From: Patescibacteria group bacterium UBA6033
GTDB lineage: Bacteria > Patescibacteriota > Minisyncoccia > Phycocordibacterales > Phycocordibacteraceae
NCBI GenBank assembly: GCA_002429325.1
Contig: DIZH01000021.1
Location: 1-22,615, forward strand
DNA length: 22,615 bases
Direction of reading: 5' to 3'
Shown here: one piece after another, positions 20,544-22,615 of the stretch
Numbering within the stretch: the stretch's first letter is position 1
How the letters are laid out: every line of letters begins with the position of its first letter
The notes under the pieces: generated by a model
The model's database searches: none
What the model was told of the DNA's origin: nothing
The model's input: only the letters and a program-made list of their open reading frames with translations
Position numbers and translations under genes: made by a program

Positions 20544-20576
20544 CAAATAACGAGCCTATTGACGGCTCGTTATTTG
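20544..20576 (+). terminator. Terminator after the ribonucleotide reductase
   Basis: Perfect 13-bp arms CAAATAACGAGCC (20544-20556) and GGCTCGTTATTTG (20564-20576) with a 7-nt loop. Confidence 0.8.
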
Positions 20577-20611
20577 TATGGTATTATTGAAGCACAAAAC
20601 AGATCTTTTTA

Positions 20612-20620
20612 AGGAGGTGT
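20612..20620 (+). promoter_or_regulatory. Strong Shine-Dalgarno for the 20625 gene
   Basis: AAGGAGGTG stands shortly before ATG 20625, one of the few canonical ribosome binding sites in the window. It fits a leadered transcript from a TATTAT-like element near 20582. Confidence 0.7.
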
Positions 20621-20624
20621 CATC

Positions 20625-20978
20625 ATGGGCATCAAAATCGGGATGGCGGCGTACGCTGCCTCTCAAGTGGCAAAGAAGTTGCCGCACGGACTGTTCATTC
20701 CCGCAAATCTGAACGACAACAAACCTTTTCCGCTCGCTCAGATTATCTTCGCTCGGGAAAAATCCGATGTTCACATTGCGCTTCGGTATCCGTTCGGAGA
20801 GCTCGGATATCTGCGTTTCTCAGACCGGCAGCTAGAAATCTTCTTCATCGAAGAATTTCAATGGGTGCCAACGAGGATGCAGATGAGGGCAATCACCAAC
20901 ACACTAAGTCCTTCCAGGATTGTGTTCGATGGTACTACGGTGGGGAAATCTCATCTTCCCCAGGAAGAAATTGTCTGA
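20625..20978 (+). CDS. Small orphan protein, unknown
   Basis: A 117-residue soluble protein without recognised motifs. Its sequence mixes short helices (MAAYAASQVAKKLPHGL) with strand-like stretches (LAQIIFAREKSDVHIALRYP, LGYLRFSDRQLEIFFIEEFQW). It is monocistronic: its own promoter region and Shine-Dalgarno precede it, and a hairpin terminator follows 4 nt after the stop. The strong ribosome binding site and tight terminator suggest a well-expressed gene. It resembles nothing I can name. Confidence 0.7.
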   Translation: MGIKIGMAAYAASQVAKKLPHGLFIPANLNDNKPFPLAQIIFAREKSDVHIALRYPFGELGYLRFSDRQLEIFFIEEFQWVPTRMQMRAITNTLSPSRIVFDGTTVGKSHLPQEEIV

Positions 20979-20982
20979 AGCG

Positions 20983-21012
20983 GGCCGCCAACGCGAGTTG
21001 GTGGCCTTCCTT
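20983..21012 (+). terminator. Terminator of the small orphan gene
   Basis: GGCCGCCAAC (20983-20992) and GTTGGTGGCC (20997-21006) pair with one G-T wobble around GCGA, followed by TTCCTTT. Confidence 0.75.
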
Positions 21013-21032
21013 TATGTATAGATGAAAGAAAA

Positions 21033-21064
21033 GCAAATACCCACGCAGGAGCGTGGGTATTTGC
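21033..21064 (-). terminator. rnpB terminator
   Basis: Perfect 14-bp arms GCAAATACCCACGC and GCGTGGGTATTTGC with a 4-nt loop. On the minus strand it is followed by TTTTCTTTC. It sits just beyond the RNase P RNA 3' end. Confidence 0.85.
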
Positions 21065-21072
21065 ATGTATGT

Positions 21073-21411
21073 AGACCAAGCCGATAAGCCGAATTCTGTC
21101 GTGGACGATCATTTATCTGGGCCTGCAATTGCTTGCAAGCTCGAGCGGCACTCCCCGTGAGGGGCACGGCCTTGCATGCGGGTAAGGATTTGGTCGTTGC
21201 ATCTCCTGGGTCGCCCCAGGACTCGTCTCCGGAAGCTTTCGCCTCTAGAGACGCTTCTTTCCTTTCGTCAGAAGCGTCACTGTGGTCACCTCTATCCTTG
21301 CGGACGGCGGGCGTTACCCGCTACCTATTTTCTCCACCGAAGCGAAGAAGCATGTTCGGACTTTCCTCCCCAAAACACAAAGTGTCCTGGAGCAATCGCC
21401 TAGCTTGGTCT
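21073..21411 (-). ncRNA. rnpB: RNase P RNA (bacterial type A)
   Basis: The minus strand shows the conserved landmarks in order: the P4-flanking GAGGAAAGTCCGAACA, GGTAGCGGGTAACGCCCG, the GAAACG-like and purine-rich central loops, and the 3' end ACAGAATTCGGCTTATCGG. P1 forms from AGACCAAGC at the 5' end and GCTTGGTCT at the 3' end. Length is about 339 nt. TATAAT at 21418-21423 (minus) places +1 at 21411, exactly the first P1 base. The RNA is the catalytic part of the tRNA 5'-processing enzyme. The open frames in this stretch are spurious. Confidence 0.95.
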
Positions 21412-21417
21412 GACGTC

Positions 21418-21423
21418 ATTATA
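21418..21423 (-). promoter_or_regulatory. rnpB promoter -10
   Basis: TATAAT on the minus strand, 6 nt before the expected RNA 5' end. It calibrates the -10 to +1 distance for this genome and lies within 30 bp of the transposase-like gene's stop. Confidence 0.8.
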
Positions 21424-21450
21424 CCACAGTCTGAGTAACCACAAGTAGCG

Positions 21451-22122
21451 CTAGGCTATGCCAGATTCAGCGGAATAGCGTCGTGCTTCTTGGAGCATTC
21501 TCTGCAGAGGGACCGAACGCCACGCACCGGGCTTTTGGCCGCCTAGAATGGGGGAACTCAGTGTACGGGTACCCGTATGGAGACCAAGGCTCGAATACGG
21601 ATACGCCGTCAAGTGCTCTTCTAGGTACTGAGGATCGACTATGTGGTGCGTACTCCATTTGAGCTCATAAAGGACTGCCGGATGAGCATGGACGTAACTG
21701 ATAAGGTTCTGAACAGCTCTATCAGCCGGTACATGGCGGGATCGGAAGGGTTTCAGGAATAGGTTGCCTATTCGCTTATGGCGCGAGTTGAAATAAAGGG
21801 TGTAGGCCGTCCCCACCTTGCGCATAAATGATGTAATACCTCCTTCTACGACTTCATGAAGTACTAGATGGAAATTATCTGGCATCAGGCAGAAGGCGCT
21901 AATGGCGACCAATGGTTTGCCACGGTGAGTGGTGAGAATTTCTTCAAATGTCCGCACACCGAGATCATCGCGTCGGAGGGGTGATTCATCATTTGCTAGA
22001 TAGAGAAGCTCCAGGAAACGAAAATAATCTTTGGAGTCTGTAAAAGCTTCGCGTCCTTCGATACTATGATTGTAGCAATGGTACCATTCGCCAACACTGA
22101 AGGGGGAATCTCTCATCGTCAT
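21451..22122 (-). CDS. Y1/RAYT-type (REP-associated) transposase-like protein
   Basis: A 223-residue member of the Y1 transposase (TnpA_REP) family, HUH-type single-strand nucleases. Visible features are the N-terminal strand VGEWYHCYNHSIEGREAF, the metal-site strand AFCLMPDNFHLVL, FMRKVGTAYTLYFNSRHKRIGNLF, the KPFRSRHV segment, and the helix with the presumed catalytic tyrosine LISYVHAHPAVL. The usual HUH (H-F-H) is N-F-H here, so one metal ligand is replaced. ATG 22122 is chosen because TATACT lies 6 nt upstream (22129-22134); the longer in-frame start at 22143 lies upstream of that -10. No flanking insertion-sequence ends are apparent. It lies immediately upstream of rnpB, with two palindromes around its promoter. 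Confidence 0.88.
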   Translation of the reverse strand: MTMRDSPFSVGEWYHCYNHSIEGREAFTDSKDYFRFLELLYLANDESPLRRDDLGVRTFEEILTTHRGKPLVAISAFCLMPDNFHLVLHEVVEGGITSFMRKVGTAYTLYFNSRHKRIGNLFLKPFRSRHVPADRAVQNLISYVHAHPAVLYELKWSTHHIVDPQYLEEHLTAYPYSSLGLHTGTRTLSSPILGGQKPGAWRSVPLQRMLQEARRYSAESGIA

Positions 22123-22132
22123 AGGGAAAGTA

Positions 22133-22187
22133 TAAGGTGTCACCTTACGGAGTCAAGCATTTGAGAAGTATTGTGAGGTGACACCTC
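22133..22187. repeat. Pair of AGGTG(T/A)CACCT palindromes upstream of the transposase-like gene
   Basis: TAAGGTGTCACCTTA (22133-22147) and GAGGTGACACCTC (22175-22187) are each palindromic and also mutual inverted repeats. The first touches the -10 (22129-22134) and the second falls about 40 bp upstream of it. They could be operator sites or transposase-recognised hairpins. Confidence 0.7.
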
Positions 22188-22286
22188 GCGGTAATGTGTG
22201 GATAATGAATCTATTCTGGGCCATACGAGGGTACACTGGAGTTATTAACACTTAGTAAGTAACTGCACACATTAATTAATTTATCT

Positions 22287-22615
22287 ATGCCTCCGCAACA
22301 TTCAGTGGCCATGCCACACAAGCGTTCTCTCGATACGGTGAGTACCTGGGCGCTTCTTATTACAATTGTCGTCGCGTTGTTTATAGTTATTCCTTCTGCG
22401 TCCATCACAATCGCAACAGTGAAGACGTTCGTGCTTGCGGCTGGTGCGCTTATTACGCTCGCTCTCTACATTCTTGCGCGCCTTGGACGCGGCAATGTAA
22501 TCTTCCCGCCATCAGTACTTCTTGGAGCACTCTGGCTTCCTGTCGTTGCGTACCTGCTCTCGGCAGCTTTTTCAGGAGTATCGTTCAGCAATGCTCTCTG
22601 GGGAATAGCTCTCGA
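22287..22615 (+). CDS. O-antigen ligase-like membrane protein, 5' part
   Basis: The frame from ATG 22287 runs off the window after 109 complete residues. It has a short basic N terminus (MPPQHSVAMPHKRSLDTVS) and at least three membrane helices (about 20-40, 45-65 and 77-97), including FPPSVLLGALWLPVVAYLLSAAFSG. That pattern, with a short extracytoplasmic stretch followed by FSNALWG, resembles the N terminus of Wzy/WaaL-type O-antigen ligase proteins common in these bacteria. ATG 22311 is an alternative start. No clear -10 sits 6 nt before either; TACACT at 22232-22237 would give a leader of about 40 nt. Family assignment is tentative because the catalytic loop lies outside. Confidence 0.6.
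   Translation, partial: MPPQHSVAMPHKRSLDTVSTWALLITIVVALFIVIPSASITIATVKTFVLAAGALITLALYILARLGRGNVIFPPSVLLGALWLPVVAYLLSAAFSGVSFSNALWGIAL

Noticed and set aside
21133..21438. Open frames within the RNase P RNA
   Set aside because: The region is explained by conserved rnpB structure on the opposite strand.
1..22615. CRISPR array or Cas genes
   Set aside because: No series of regularly spaced direct repeats was seen; the repeats found are inverted or isolated hairpins.

Overview
The window looks like a chromosomal segment of a Candidate Phyla Radiation bacterium (Patescibacteria, probably a Parcubacteria lineage). This is inferred from gene content and style, not from a marker-gene tree. The signs are compact genes with tiny spacers, many short membrane proteins, a 'GFTLIELLVVIAIIGLL' pseudopilin, LemA/HtpX, DUF805 and DUF192 proteins, a B12-type ribonucleotide reductase, a small malic enzyme, and a Wzy/O-antigen-ligase-like protein. 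The most telling sign is that at most first genes the -10 hexamer lies exactly 6 nt before the start codon, so mRNAs should begin at the start codon (leaderless). The rnpB promoter in the same window shows the same geometry to its RNA 5' end, which calibrates the rule.

Layout. 1-182: tail of an unknown gene, then a shared terminator. 233-2437 (-): recG, carrying an in-frame 49-bp palindrome. 2463-3593: malic enzyme, divergent from recG over a 25-bp gap where one AGTATACT palindrome supplies both -10 elements. 3598-6161: a small membrane protein, a 121-nt imperfect palindrome, the lemA-htpX pair and a DUF805 protein. 6206-6295: tRNA-Ser(GGA).

The accessory island (about 6290-11955) abuts the 3' end of that tRNA. 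It consists of two back-to-back units. Unit 1 (6290-7931) is a large serine recombinase between 121-bp inverted repeats. Unit 2 (7928-11955) is an AT-rich cargo (XRE regulator plus four polytopic transporter-like proteins) between 273-bp identical inverted repeats. The tRNA end, the unit junction and the right end all share a 4-bp CCGC core in alternating orientation. A HEPN-like protein (11959-12633) starts 3 bp outside the right repeat and probably takes its promoter from it.

12634-17309 is a patchwork studded with short perfect hairpins. It holds a truncated glutaredoxin, a small membrane protein with a pseudopilin, a putative NlpC/P60-type protein, and an 890-residue secreted protein joining a peptidoglycan-binding domain, an FAD oxidoreductase and three SLH repeats. 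An intact glutaredoxin closes the segment in the same orientation as the truncated copy.

17306-22615: glutaredoxin, DUF192 protein, class II ribonucleotide reductase, a small orphan with a strong Shine-Dalgarno, RNase P RNA (-), a Y1/RAYT-type transposase-like gene (-) just upstream of rnpB, and the start of an O-antigen-ligase-like gene running off the end. The RAYT-like gene and the many hairpins may be functionally linked, as in REP/RAYT systems, but this is inference.
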